From Prorocentrum cordatum (lineage: Eukaryota > Sar > Dinophyceae > Prorocentrales > Prorocentraceae): 64,000 nucleotides of DNA. Shown in pieces: positions 11,743-22,748 of the stretch (its first letter is position 1; each line of letters opens with the position of its first letter). Under the pieces are notes generated by a model. The model saw only the letters and a program-made list of their open reading frames with translations, did no database searches and was not told the origin of the DNA. The DNA lies in assembly GCA_963575745.1 (NCBI GenBank), contig CAUYUJ010018618.1, positions 135,934 to 199,933 on the forward strand, written 5' to 3'. A program made the position numbers and the translations under genes.

Positions 11743-13744
11743 TCATCCTCCTTTTAGCATCCTTTTCATCATCAGGGCTTCTTCTTCTTCTTCATGCTGT
11801 TCCCTGAGTGCAGCTTCGTGGTCGCATGCCCTGTCATCCTCGCATTGACGGCAGCGCCTCGCTACCCAATCATAGCGCCGTGCGCAGAACAGCCTTTGAC
11901 ACCTCTCGTACGTGTGCGGAGCATCTGATATGTTGCAGGCGAAGCATCGGTTTTCGACGGACACAGCCGGTCCAGATCGTGAACCCTCTCGTTGGCACAT
12001 GGTTCCTCCAGACGGTCGGACACGCGCTGCGGTTGCCGAGACCGCCCTTCTTACCGTGCTGTATACCCTGCAAACCATCCAGTGCCAGCTGCCTCGCTTG
12101 CTGACGATACGTCAACTCGCGTTGAGCTTCCCCCCCTTGCAGTCGAGGCCGCCTCTTTCTGGACATATAGTTTTGCTGCCTCCACTTCCAAGTGGGCTTG
12201 CATCTCGGCATTCCGCATGGCTTGAATTGCTTCTTCCGCCTCGTTCCTCGCATTGACATGGCCAGCCTGGGAAGTCGCCACGGCGCGCTGAGCGCGCTGC
12301 TGCATGGATCTGAGCTCGGCCGCCCGGCGAGTAGCCGACTCGTGTTCCGCGAGAGCCTCAGCCTTTGCTTGTGACAGTGCTTTGGCTTCACCGCTGGCTT
12401 CCCCCCGGATGGCCGACGCGGGTTCCGTGACTAATTTGAGCTCAGCATGTATCCGAGCAGTGCCAGCTTGTGACTCCCTAGCCTCGCCCTCCAATCTTTG
12501 CTGTGTCGTTTGTGCAGCGCGGAGAGACGAGGCAGCCGCCCGTTGAACATTGATGGCTTTCTCCTCCAGGTAGCGTTTCTCAGCGATGGACACCGCGGCG
12601 ATTTGTTCCGCCACTGAGACCGACCGTTCGCGGGGTGCCGTAGCTTCCTGGAGCTTCAGACGTATACCTTCTTCGAGTCGCGCTTCTCTGTCTTGAGCTC
12701 TCCGAAGGGATTGACGCGGCTGTTCGGCTACGGCTTGTTCGGTTTTCTTCTGCTCCTTTGCCTCGCGGTCCGCCGATAGCGCAGCCCCATGGAGGATGGC
12801 TTTATCCTCCTTCTCTCTCTTGCGGATTTCATGCATGTCATATCCTGCCCTATGTGCAGTCATGTCGGTCTGCTTTCTCTGATTAGCTTCCATGTCAGCC
12901 ATCGTTGAGCGCATGGTCGCGATTTCGGAAAGGCGTTCTTCTTCGCGTTGTTGCTCCCTCATCTCCTCCTGTTGCTCCCATTCGTGGTTCTTGCAAGCGA
13001 CGCTTCTCGTGCGGCGACAACTTGATATTGGCTGGATCCTCTCTCGGGGTCTCCCCATGTCGTGCTTCCGTCGTGGCCCCCCGGATGAGGTCCCTTAGTT
13101 TTCGGCATGAGTGCCGTCATCTTCGGGGTTAGCTTTCTCAGCTGGGCTCTGGACATGGTCCGCAATCTGCCTGGCCGGCGCGCCTTCGAGGATGGGCGTC
13201 TCGAGTCTCGGAAGAGCTCGAGATAGAGAAAGTGTCCTTCTTGTTCTTCGGAGTCTTTACAGCACCTTCCTCGTCAGACGAACTGGAGTTCACGACGTGT
13301 GCTTGCGCGACGTCATCGGACAGCGGGTTACGCGGGCGGCCATCGCCGCCGTACCATTCGTCTTCTTCGTTCGATTCGGCGCCGGGGAGAGGCGGATCCT
13401 GTCGTCCACGGTTGATAGGAACGCCGCCGTCTCTTTCGTGATATTGGATGCGTTGGAAAGTCGATGACGCTGGTCCGTCGACACGAATATCATACTTTCC
13501 TGGTTTTGTTAAGCCAAAGTCTTTTCCCACATTATGTGCTTCTTGTGGGAAAAATAATCTTGTTGGTCCCAAGATGACCAACCTGGTCGGTCATCCTCGG
13601 GATAGATCTTTCGGCGAATAGCCCATCTTTACCCAACTTAGGCCCAGCCGGGCCAATATCATCAGGATGTACAGGTAGTAAGTTTGGCGCTCTCAGCATA
13701 GGTTCCAAGGATGGCCCTGGGCTCGAGGACTCCCGAGAGACCAT
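11743..13744 (-). pseudogene. N-terminal Gag extension: acidic Ser-rich, coiled coil, Cys/His segment
   Basis: Three minus frames follow one another. 13581-13138 is acidic and Ser-rich (NSSSSDEEGAVKTPKNKKD, FSISSSSET). 13058-12051 (335 codons) is a long Glu/Gln/Arg/Ala-rich helix with heptad-like spacing, for example RAAELRSMQQRAQRAVATSQ, predicted as coiled coil. 12078-11743 contains NRCFACNISDAPHTYERC, CARRYDWVARRCRQC and DDRACDHEAALREQHEEEEE, a Cys/His-rich probable zinc site followed by an acidic helix. These precede the Gag core directly on the same strand, so I read them as its N-terminal extension, separated by frame breaks or introns. 13582-13744 adds a Pro-rich start. Function is unknown; self-assembly is the simplest guess. 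Confidence 0.45.
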
Positions 13745-14040
13745 GGCGGCCAGGATAACTGAGAAAACCGTAGAAGTATGAGGTTCGTCTGTCCGTTAAG
13801 CGGATAGGGAACGGAAAAGGGTGCGGGGCGCGCGCGCGCGTTGTTTTCTCTCCGATCCCAAACAGCTAGGGAACGGTCAACTTAATGTTCAATAATACAA
13901 GTGGCGCGTGTGCCATAGCTCTTGCACAAAAAGAACGGGGGAGGAGGAGGAGGTGGAGGAAGGGGGAAGAGGGGGCAAGACATCGCCCCTCGGGGACCAG
14001 CAACGGGGCCCAAATGCCAGGTGGGGAGCGGGGGAGATGG
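13745..14040. other. No gene seen; boundary between copia element and G-rich repeats
   Basis: Contains a short GC dinucleotide run near 13832 and a GGAGGAGG run near 13933. I see no conserved frame, and no terminal repeat that would mark the end of the copia element. Confidence 0.5.
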
Positions 14041-14650
14041 CGCGCGTCGCGACGCGGAATAAAGTGCTCGGAGCGGAGGGGGCACGGGGCGGAGGTCCCA
14101 CTGGGGCGCTGGGGACGGGGGGGGGGGTGCGCGCGTCGCTACGCGGAAAAAAAATGCCGGGGCGGAGGGGGCACGGGGCGGAGCCCCCGCTGGGGCGTTG
14201 GGGACGCGGGGAAGCGGAATAAAGCGTTCGTGGCGGAGGGGGCAGTGGGCGGGGCCCCCGCTGGGGCGCTGGGGGCGCGGGGGGGCTAGGGGCAGAGAGC
14301 CACTGCGCGAGGGCCCCGCTCTGGCGCTGGGGGCGCGGGGGGGGGGGGCGGGTGTGCGACGCGGAATAAAACGTTCGTGGCGGAGGGGGCAGTGGGCGGG
14401 GCTCCCGCCGGGGCGCTGGCGACGCAGGGGGGCTCGGGGCAGACAGCCACGGCGCGGGGGCCCCACTCTGGCGCTGCGGGCGCGGGGGGGGGGGGGGCGA
14501 CGCGGAATAAAGCTTTTGTGGCGGAGGGGGCAGTGGGCGGGGTCCCCGCTGGGGCGCTGGGGGCGCGGGGGGGCTCGGGGTAGCGAGCCGCGGCGCGGGG
14601 GTCCCACTCTGGCGCTGGGGGCGCGGGGGGGGTGCGACGCGGAATCAAAT
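14041..14650. repeat. G-rich tandem repeat, unit about 70-145 bp, containing AATAAA
   Basis: Six copies begin with ACGCGGAATAAA or a near variant (about 14052, 14133, 14211, 14356, 14501, 14636), followed by GGCGGAGGGGGC and CGCTGGGGGCGCGGGGGG. Spacing is 75-145 bp, suggesting a basic unit of about 72 bp with dimers. Long G runs make G-quadruplex formation likely. The stop-free frames through it are by-products of composition. Confidence 0.85.
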
Positions 14651-14689
14651 GGCCGGAGCTCTAGACACCCTGTGCAAGAGAATACAGGG

Positions 14690-15177
14690 GTCGGGGCGGA
14701 GGGGGTGTGCCGTGCCGAAATAAAGGTGTCGGGGCGGAGGGGTGTGCCGTGCCGAAATAAAACGGTCGGGGCGGAGGGGCGCGCTGGCTGGTGGGTCCCG
14801 GGGTAAAGGGGGTGTGCCGGCCGAAATAGGGGTCGGGCGGAGGGGTGTGCCGTGCCGAAATAAAGCGGTCGGGGCGGAGGGGCGCGGTGGCTGGTGGCTG
14901 GGGGGGCGGAAGGGGGTGTGCCGTGCCGAGATAAAAGATCCGGGCGGAGGGGTGCGCCGTGCCGCCGAAATAAACGAGGTCGGGGCGGAGGGGTGCACTG
15001 GCTGGTGGGTGGGGCGGGGGGGGGGGGCGTAGGGGGCGTGCCGTGCCGAAATAAAGGTGTCGGGGCGGAGGGGTGTGCCGTGCCGAAATAAAGGAGCCGG
15101 GGCGGAAGGGGCCGCTGGCTGGTGGGTGGGGTGGAGGGGTGCGTGGGGGGCGCGCCGTGCCGAAATAAAGCGGTCGG
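14690..15177. repeat. Related tandem repeat with CCGTGCCGAAATAAA core, broken by the gap
   Basis: About nine copies of CCGTGCCGAAATAAA or close variants (near 14710, 14748, 14848, 14921, 14960, 15041, 15078, 15157), each followed by GGTCGGGGCGGAGGGG. Some carry an extra CTGGCTGGTGGG segment, so two unit lengths alternate (about 38 and about 75-100 bp). The array runs into the gap, so its true length is unknown. Confidence 0.85.
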
Positions 15178-15277
15178 NNNNNNNNNNNNNNNNNNNNNNN
15201 NNNNNNNNNNNNNNNNNNNNNNNNNNNNNNNNNNNNNNNNNNNNNNNNNNNNNNNNNNNNNNNNNNNNNNNNNNNNN
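15178..15277. other. Assembly gap of exactly 100 N
   Basis: One hundred consecutive N, the usual placeholder for a gap of unknown size. It sits inside or at the edge of the G-rich array, and the flank changes to C-rich immediately after it, so the sequences on the two sides may not be truly adjacent. Confidence 0.98.
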
Positions 15278-15578
15278 CCCCCCCCGCCCCCACCCCTGAT
15301 GATGCACTGCTGTGTCACAAGTCCACTCTCGGAGCAGAGGGCGACAAACAAATTGGACGGGAGGCCAAGGCGACGCTTACGGAGAAGAAGGAAGGCCGAG
15401 ACGGAGGGAGGAAAGAGGGACGGAGGAGAGTAAGCGACGCCGAAGCCCCAAACCCACCTAGGCTGGAGCAGGGTGGGAGGTGAAGACAGGGGGGAAGCCG
15501 TTGGAGCTGCTGTTATCCGGTGCTGTAATCTGATGGCCCTTCCACCTGACAGCTCCCCTTGCAGCTGCCTACTCCATG

Positions 15579-16374
15579 TCAGAGTCGGAAGAGGAGGGGG
15601 CCCCCTTGGCCCGCCTCTCCTCCCTCCTCTGAACATGGCCGTGGGCCCAATGGACTTCCTTCCAAGCGTAGGCGGCTCGCTCTCTGAAGTGGCGCCCCCG
15701 CCCCTTTCAGGGTGCGATTCGCCGCCTTCAAGAGGGCCGCGCGAACGCGCAGCCGCGACACCACCGTGCCCTGGGCGTGCCGCGGGCGCCGGGCCCTGGC
15801 GCGGCCCTTCCCGCGGCCCCTCCCCCTAGCTGCGAGCAGCCTGGCAGGCGGCGGCGCCTTGGGCTGCGGCGGCCTCCGCGAGGGCGACTTCGCCGTCCCC
15901 TTGCCCTGCCGCGGCGCCTTGCCAGAGGGGCGGGCCTTGGGAGGCGCGCCCAGCCCCTGAGGCTCCAGAGCCTGGGATGGACAGCTCCAGCCCGCGGGGC
16001 AGGGCAGGAGGAAAAGGGATAGGAGGGCCCGAGAGCTTGGGGTTAGGAAGGGGAGGCGGTGCCGATCCTTTGACCGACAGCTGAAGCTCACGCTTGGCCG
16101 AGGGATTGGGAACGGCCGCGGGCCTCACAAGTCCAGGAGCAACTGGGCCAGGAAGAGCTGGACCAGGCGGGACAGGCTGACGGACGGCGGCAGCGCGGGC
16201 GGCACGGACCTCCCTGATGGCCCCCAGTGCCTCCTGCGGCGGGTCGAAGGGGTTCCCGCAGAGCTTGCACGCCAGCACGCCCTCATCCTCCTCCTTGAAC
16301 CTCGAGAGGTAAATCCAACCACGGCAGCCCTGAGATGCGCACACCTGATACGGTCCCTGCCTGCTCTTCACCAT
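15579..16374 (-). pseudogene. 5' fragment of a second LINE, zinc-ribbon N-terminus
   Basis: ATG at 16374 gives MVKSRQGPYQVCASQGCRGW followed by YLSRFKEEDEGVLACKLCG: a CxxxxC-x18-CxxC zinc ribbon, then a Pro/Ala-rich region with an RELQLSVKG stretch, stopping at 15826. An overlapping frame (16091-15579) carries a strongly basic continuation (RGRGRGKGRARARRPR, VVSRLRVRAALLKAANRTLK), so a frameshift near 15.95 kb is likely. Dinoflagellate LINE ORFs often begin with such a zinc ribbon and a low-complexity linker before the endonuclease. The endonuclease and RT are absent: downstream lies the G-rich array and gap. It is head-to-tail with the longer LINE upstream. A short host zinc-ribbon protein is the alternative. 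Confidence 0.45.
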
Positions 16375-16676
16375 AGCGGCAGGCACAGCGCGCGCGAGAG
16401 CTGACGGGAGGCTGGGCCCGAGGCTGAGGAGGAGAGAGCTCGCAGGGAAACGCGCAGAAACGGGTGTGAAAGGCAGCAGAAGGGGCGAACTAGGGGAAGC
16501 TCACAGGCCGAAGGAGCATCCTATGCCGCGGCATCCCTGCGCCGTGACCCCAGCACTCTGGCGCTGGGGCCCTTCCGCCTGCAGGCCCCCCCTAGGATGG
16601 CGCAAAAGACAGAAGAGACAGTCCCTCCCACCAGCTGCCCCCCTGAACTGCAACACTGCCCCATCCCACTGCTATA
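16375..16676. other. Spacer between two LINE copies, probable 3' UTR of the longer LINE
   Basis: No coding sequence recognised. Lies between the stop codon of the longer LINE (16677) and the start codon of the LINE fragment (16374). No poly(A)-derived T run, 3' microsatellite or target duplication is evident. Confidence 0.4.
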
Positions 16677-17600
16677 CTACCCAGGTATATTAAAGGGCAG
16701 GATCCGACTGATCTCGGCACTTGAACCTGGGAGCATGCCTTTCCTAAGCTTCCTAAGCTCACTGCATGTCTTCCTGGTGCACCCCCTGGGGTCAGTGAGC
16801 TTCTTCGAACCACGATGCGTACTGAAGCCTCCACAACTGTTGCAGAAAATAACAGGGAGCCCTGAATCAAGCCAGCCTTCGTACAGCGAGTGATGGAGCC
16901 TCTTATGCTGCTTGATCACCTCCCCCATGGCTGGTGACATGGCCCGGCAGTCAAACTTCGACTTTGGGGAAACAATCCTTAAGCAACTAAGGCACCGATA
17001 TCTCTGCCCATCCCAAACTGGCTGATGTGATTCGGCAAACGGTCTTGGCGATGAAGATCTAGGCTCCTTGGGCAGCTTCTGCAGCTCACCCCAGAGCTCC
17101 TCGGACTTCGGCCAAGACCCCAAGATCTTACCGGCCCCGACCAAGACAGCCAAGTAGAGTTCATGGGCTGCAACATGCTCATCAACTACGGCGGGTGCTG
17201 GGCGATGTCTACGCGCCCCTTGCCCTGCATAGTGGTATGCTGCAATGTTGCCTAGGATGTACCTCAGATCTAACTCATTGACTGCCTCCGGCTCCTTCCT
17301 GTGGCCCTTGGTCTTGACTAGGTGCAGCCATTCACCCGCGGGGAGCGCGCGGCTGATGTGCCTCCAGACCCTAGAGAACGGGGATCTACCGTCAATACAC
17401 GATTTGATAGATTTGCGGATGAGGGCCGCACAATCTACAACGAATGTGTTCGTGGAAGCTGCTTTGGAGTGAAGTACTGCCATAAGTAGCCCCCCATGCT
17501 CCCCGTCGACCGCGGTCTGCTCCCCGAAAGACGGCAGGCCCCCGAAGATTGCACGCTTGAGCGAGTTGTCCTCGTTCAGTTATACTGCGGAGGATCCTGA
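16677..17600 (-). pseudogene. LINE RNase H C-terminal part and Cys-rich tail
   Basis: Frame 17483-16677 reads STNTFVVDCAALIRKSI, GEWLHLVKTKGHRKEPEAVN and AAYHYAGQGARRH, fitting the second half of a LINE RNase H (D...KxxGH pattern). A tail follows with two cysteine groups: YRCLSCLRI then FDCRAMSPAM, and VIFCNSCGGFSTHRGSKKL with DPRGCTRKTCSEL. Such zinc-like tails are common in dinoflagellate LINEs. The start of RNase H lies in the previous ORF, and the 17600-17484 junction passes through a third frame, so two frame breaks separate the halves. Confidence 0.6.
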
Positions 17601-20130
17601 TCAGGCAAGGTGGCGAATTTCGGGATCGAAACACGAACCATCTGTGAATATTTCGCTGTTGGGTTCGAACTCGAAAGGGTCACAAGGCCCGTTGGCATCT
17701 ACATAACGAGTATCCCATTCTTCCAGCAGTGGTTCGAGCTGAATTCTGGGAGGCCAGAGGTGCGAATAGAAGGCCGAATCTTCCGAAGCCCCTTCGATGA
17801 CGCCCAGGCCCACGACTTCTCCCCTGAACTCCTTTCCGAGAGAGCATGTCCATAGCCTGTGGTGTTGAGTATCTACCTCCAGACAATAAGGACAGGATGG
17901 CTGAAGATCATAACCCCAGCCTGCCAGAACCTTACCTGTGATAAGGGAGCCGCAAATGTAGTGCCTGAGGCTGGTGTACTCGTCGGGGGTGAGCCGCTTT
18001 CGAACGTGCCTAAGCCCCCTACGGACCTGGACCCAGTCCACACCCCCTTCCTGTCCGACTGGCGGAGGAGGGGGGGGGGGAGGAGCACCCAGCTCGATGC
18101 TTACAGCCTGGCGGGACTGTTGCTCTTTGAGGTCCTCCGTGAACTGCTTGGCAATCGAGACTGGCGGAATCTCCAGGATATTGATGCTGCCTCCAGATCT
18201 AGGCTGGAGGGTAGTCGGGTTGTCGAAGTGCCAGCCCGCTCTCTGACCACAGAGCAGCATGTCTGAGATGGGTCCTGCAGAACGTCCTAGCCAAGGAGTG
18301 TTGCCTGGGTCCTGGAACTTAGTTTGCACGGCCACAAAGAGAGTCCTGAGTTCTTCAGCATCTAGCCCATCTGCAGGCATGCCGAACTCTGCTCTCCCTG
18401 ACGTAGCCCTCCACCACTCCATACAATATCTTTCCAAAGTGCTGGGTGCTAGACTAAGCGGGCCTGGCACCTCGTGTACTTGCCACCAGATGTCGGTCCG
18501 TGCTCCTCTAAGCTGGTGTCCTGAAACAATCCTAGCCATAGAGCGTAGCCTATCTATCTCAGCGGGCGTGTAACCATGAACCTTCCCACCGTGCGATAGA
18601 GCGGACCGAACTCCAGGGGCAAAGAAGCGAGCCCTGTCAGTCGGCTTCTTACATTCAACACCTCGAAGACGACAGCAGCGCGAATGCGTCTTGGCCCATC
18701 TTGCTCTCCGTGTCGAGTTGGCCCCAGGGCGCCGCTTGTGCTTGCCCGATGCCGAGTCAATGCCTAGGTGAAGAGCTGACGGCACTGCCGCCCCTGCAAC
18801 CATTCCCAAGACTTCGTTGGCCCTCTTGAGCAGGGGGCCTGAGCTAGCTGCAATTGCAAGCTTGTCGACAGCCAGAGGAAGGTGAAGAGCAGCCAGACCC
18901 TCCTTGAGCTTCAACCCAAAACGCCAGAGATACTGAACACAGTCTTCTAGACCAAAAGCCCAAGAACTAGAAATGATGTCGTCTATGTGTATGGATGCCG
19001 ATGCTTGCTCTTCCGTTGTGACGGAGACGTCCTCTAGCATGGGCATAACATACATCTTGGCTTCCGTCGCAGCCGTTTTGGAACCGGCGACGATTCCCTC
19101 GGAAGGATAGATCCGTGGGCCCACGGCTCCGTCTAGAAAGATCCTCCGCGGGATGGAGTACATGTGTAGCGCTAGACGAATAGCATAGAGCGGGCACTGC
19201 AAAGCCTGGGAAGCACGATTAAGGAAATCGTGATCTAGGTTCTCGTAGAACTGTTTACAAAGCATCGTCAGCACATGCATCTTGTCTGCTACCCTTCCTT
19301 CAGCTCTGACTGCAGCACGCCATGCGGTATCTTCAGCACTCCTTCCCTTGCTCATGCTGTACTGGGCACCCGCCCCCCAAGCAACCTCCCACTCCCCCGC
19401 ATCTTTGCAGAGGCACTGGCCCTGCATCCTGGCGAAGGCCGAGTAGTGGCCTATGGGTCGCCTGCCTGGCCCCTCGACCTCCCTGGCCAGAAGCACGATA
19501 AGTTCACGAACTTGGCGAGGCAAGACGCTGACCACTTGGGAGAGATGCAGTAGCAAGCAGAGAAAACGCTGACCAGATTCAGAGATGATGGCGAAATGGC
19601 GAGGGTGAAAGCCGTCAGGGATACACGTCCTCTGCTTGAACGCCTTCGAAGCTCCTTGAATCATGCCCACCGTGGGGGAGGGGGGGGAGGGGGTGCTGGG
19701 GTGGGGGCCTGATTGACTAACCAACTGTCTTCTCCGTCATGCTCCTCCTTGCCTTCCCATGCTCCATTCCACTTCCTCCACTCATGCTCCATCTCAACTG
19801 TAAGTGATGAAGAAAAACCCTGATCCACGGGTAGACGCTGGCTTCTCCTTTCTTGCCTCCTTTGAGATAAGCAAAAACTTGACTTCCGGATCCTTCCAGA
19901 GCCTCGGAACACCAAGCCTGCCAGGATTCATATCTGAAAGTATATTCCTTGGGAAGACCACCGTCGTGGATAAGGGTGCAAATGGCCTCGAGCTTTCCAA
20001 GGATGTCGAGGGGGGCCTCTCTGGGCGACGTCTTGAGGAAAGATCCTATCTCCCCTAAGGTCGCATGCCAAAAGTCCTGCACCTCTTTCCAAAACTGGCG
20101 AAACGCCCCCCCCCCGACGGGGGGTAGCAT
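17601..20130 (-). pseudogene. LINE reverse transcriptase, zinc knuckle and RNase H start
   Basis: A short frame (20130-19717) holds a LINE linker (YESWQAWCSEALEGSGSQVF). The long frame (19724-17601, 707 codons, start not certain) contains MLCKQFYENLDHDFLNRASQ, AIRLALHMYSIPRRIF, SEGIVAGSKTAATEAKMYVM, then SIHIDDIISS at about 18971-18992, the YxDD position reading HIDD. Thumb-like sequence and LHLGIDSASG follow. A poly-Pro insertion precedes VRKRLTPDEYTSLR and the CPYCLEVDTQHHRLWTC zinc knuckle (about 17845-17900). The ORF ends at EIFTDGSCFD, the first strand of RNase H. RT normally copies element RNA at a nicked target; the changed catalytic box and stop make this copy dead. Confidence 0.75.
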
Positions 20131-20145
20131 CGACAGGTGGTAGGC

Positions 20146-21530
20146 TCAATTGAAACCCTCTGCGGAAAGCCGACCGTCGCTCTTTGCGATGTGGCCGCGC
20201 AGCTCCCCACGCCGATTGATAACCCAGATCATAGCTCTATGGGGGGCCGCCTTGCTGTAGTGCTTGGTGGTCAATAGCATCGACAGAGGCTTGGACTGAA
20301 ATTCCATCGGGGTCCCTGGTTGACGACCTTTGGGGGTAGTCTGAGTGGCCTCCAAGGTTTCCCCCCATGCTCTGGTAGCCCAGACCCCATAAGATTCTGC
20401 CAGAAGGCGCGAGCCCTGGAGCCTGCGCTCCCCATCTGCTGTCCAGGTGACCCCCAAATCGTCTATGCAAGTTGCCAGAAAGGCCTTGGTTGGCCCGGCA
20501 ATATCTTGGTAGTCTGGAGGCTGACGTTGAGGTCCAACTGCCACGTCACAAGGGGCAACCTGGTACAGTGCGGGCGCCGTAGAGGAAACGTCGCTGATTG
20601 CTCTCTGCAACGCGAGGTTGACTGCCGAGTGGGGGTGCGAGGCCACGTTGAGGTCAACAGAAATCGTCGGCGCCACTCTGTCGAGCAGGGTCGAGACCAG
20701 GAAGAAGTTGATCTTAGTCCTGGTATCCTTGGAGCGGTAGGTAAAGGCCCCAGGGGCTCGGATGACCAAATCCAAGTCGTGGAGTGGGACGTGCTCCGAG
20801 AGCAACGCGGGGTTCAGGTTGAAATCCCCACCGACTGTGCTCGGGAACTTGTGCCTCTGGATATCATCCCCGAGAGCCTTCAAGATCCTGAGGTTCTTGA
20901 GCCCCAATCTTACGCAGTCGTGCAAGTAGATAGAATCGAGGGCTACCGTGCCGAGTGCAGAAGTCCTGAGAAAGCGTCTGACCAGCCTGGCAGGAACCAG
21001 GACCGACGGCGCTGACGGCAGATTCCAGATATCAAGGTGCCTCTTGGCCAGTACAAATACCCCGCCTGAAGCAAACCCAGTATCTAGCTTGGTAGCAGGG
21101 GGCCCATAGTGTTTCCAACCTTTGGCTAACAGTGTAGAGGCCACTGCATCATACTTACTTCCTTCTAGTAGCTTGTGCTCCTGGATGCGCACTATATCCC
21201 CTGCAACCTCTGGAACCAACTCTGACCCAATATACCAAGAGTTCAGGTTGAGGGTGGTGAGGAGAAGAGGCTGAGTGCTACCCCCGCGGCCGCGAAACTG
21301 ACCTCCCCGACGCGTCTGCTGCACTGCCTGCTCCTGCTCCCCTTGCCTCGTTGACCATGGAGCCAGCGGCAAACCCCCCAGCGCCTCCTGGGTCAGCTCC
21401 ACGATGGCTGGATCCCTGTCCTGCCTCTGGAGCTGGGGCTGCTGTTGGGGCTGCTGCGGCTGCTGCTCCCGAGGCTGCTGCTCCAGAGGCTGCTGAAGCT
21501 GCTGCTGCTGCTGAGGCCCCCTTCCTCCCA
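20146..21530 (-). pseudogene. LINE apurinic/apyrimidinic endonuclease domain with poly-Gln linker
   Basis: The frame ending at 20146 is meaningful only from about 21530. It opens with a Gln-rich linker (CAG/CTG repeats, about 21425-21515), then ELTQEALGGLPLAPW, TLNLNSWYIG (about 21230-21260), VRIQEHKLLEG (about 21165-21192), a central strand VALDSIYLHD, VGGDFNLNPALL (about 20815-20835), TRTKINFFLVS and VASHPHSAVNL. These are the endonuclease/exonuclease/phosphatase motifs N, QEH, GDFN, xIDxxxxS and SxH. The aspartate expected in the IDxF motif is Asn here and the terminal SDH is SHP, so cleavage activity is probably lost. The upstream part of this frame, to 22944, is an Arg/Ser-rich shadow of the ORF1 frame. 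Confidence 0.75.
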
Positions 21531-22636
21531 GAGCCCAGCTCCTTCTGAATGTGGGGCTTCTGGGCTCCCTTCCGCGCGCTTGAGGCCAAACAAATCTTGC
21601 GAAGTGTGCCCGGGGAATATTTGCCAAGACCTTGTCCCTGGGGCCCCAAAAGCGCCTGGATCTGCCGGCCGCACTCCTCATCCATCTCCAAATCCTCCTC
21701 GGAGTCCTCCACGTACCCTCCATCAACGGCGATGCGCCCTGCTGCTGACATGGGTACTGCGGCGGCTGCTGGCATGGTGCCTCCTCCTCCTGGGGATCCT
21801 CCTGGGACCGCTGGGATCGGCGGGGTGAACGCGCCGAGGAGGGAGAAGAACTGGTGCTCGATTTGCCCGCGGACCGTCGGGTCGTGCACCACATGTCCAA
21901 CTGCCTGCCTGAAGATCCCCGCATACATGTCCCCAGTCGGCGTAGCTGGAGAAGGCCCTTGACCCATAGATTCTTGGAGCTTGAGGTGTACCTTGGTGCG
22001 AGCCTCAGTGAGCTGGGCCTGAGCTCCCTGCAAATCCCTACCCAACTGCTGCCTCCACTCCAAGTGCTCTGTGGTAGCTTGCTCTGCTTCAGTGATCTGG
22101 TCCTGGATCGCCTCGACCTCCCCTTCATATTTCTGGACCTGCTTCTCAAGCTTCTGGAGGATGGACGAGGCTGAGGCCTGGGACTCCTGGTGAGCCTGGG
22201 GGGCACTCCAAGCCTGGACGAGGAACCCTGAAGTGGCCTCGTCCAAGCTGTTCCCCCCACTCCACAACTGGAAAAGGTGGTGGGGGGAGTCGTGCGGTGT
22301 GTGGCTGGGGCGGTCGCCACGCCCCCCGCCTTTGGTCCCGCCGTCTTTTGAACGCCCGCCCTCTGGGGCCGAATGGCCCCCTGCAGGCGCACCACGATCT
22401 CCTTTCTTACCTTTGCCCTTTCCGCGCCCCTGAGCCCAGTGGGGCGGCGGCTCTCTCCAATCCCCTTCATTCGGTGACGGGGGTGGTGGAGCTGGACGAC
22501 CATAGGGAGCACCACAATGATAGCAAAACCCGCTGTGCTCCAGGTTCTTTTTACAGCCGCAGCGGCCACATGGGGGCCCGACGGTTTTCTGCTGGGTAGG
22601 GCCCCACTGGGACACACGGCCATTCCCCTTTCCCAT
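21500..22636 (-). pseudogene. LINE ORF1-like N-terminus: zinc ribbon plus coiled coil
   Basis: The best start is ATG at 22636 (MGKGNGRVSQWGP); the frame is also open 12 codons further from a GTG. It has a zinc ribbon CGRCGCKKNLEHSGFCYHCG (CxxC-x11-CxxC), a Pro/Gly/Lys-rich linker, then a charged helix (LQKLEKQVQKYEGEVEAIQD, continuing to about HLKLQES) predicted as coiled coil. An acidic segment (DSEEDLEMDEECGRQIQALL) precedes LRKICLASSARKGAQKPHI. The meaningful frame appears to switch to the endonuclease frame near 21.53 kb, at a G-rich spot beside the CAG repeats, so a single indel would fuse the two. RNA binding is the expected role. Confidence 0.6.
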
Positions 22637-22748
22637 GTATACCTCAGGTCCTGAGCGCCAGCAGTATGGCACCCAGGGGCGCGAACGGCCGAGGGCGGCC
22701 AGACCTTTTCGCTACTGAGCCGAAGTTGGGAAGTTAAGGAGAAGGCCC

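Larger units (their letters stand above)
2516..13744 (-). mobile_element. Degenerate Ty1/copia-like LTR retrotransposon
   Basis: Read on the minus strand, the coding order is Gag (about 13.7-9.6 kb), protease (8.5-8.1), GAG-pre-integrase (7.4), integrase (7.2-6.6), spacer (6.2-5.8), RT (5.4-4.2) and RNase H (4.1-2.5). Integrase upstream of RT is the copia order. The frame changes repeatedly and several catalytic residues are altered, so this copy cannot make a continuous polyprotein unless some breaks are introns. I found no convincing long terminal repeats, primer-binding site or target duplication, so the outer limits are the limits of recognisable coding only. The Gag part, about 4 kb, is unusually long for copia. 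A 450-bp minisatellite block interrupts the Gag-protease junction. 2181-2515 shows nothing recognisable. Confidence 0.8.

Noticed and set aside
1-13744. Long terminal repeats or primer-binding site for the copia element
   Set aside because: I compared the regions around 1-2.5 kb and 13.1-13.9 kb and saw no matching pair; a self-alignment would be decisive.
14041-15170. AATAAA motifs as polyadenylation signals
   Set aside because: They are part of a tandem unit, and dinoflagellates are not known to use AATAAA.
13882-15636. 584-codon minus frame rich in Pro/Arg/Ala
   Set aside because: Translation of the G-rich tandem arrays, passing through the 100-N gap; no domain.
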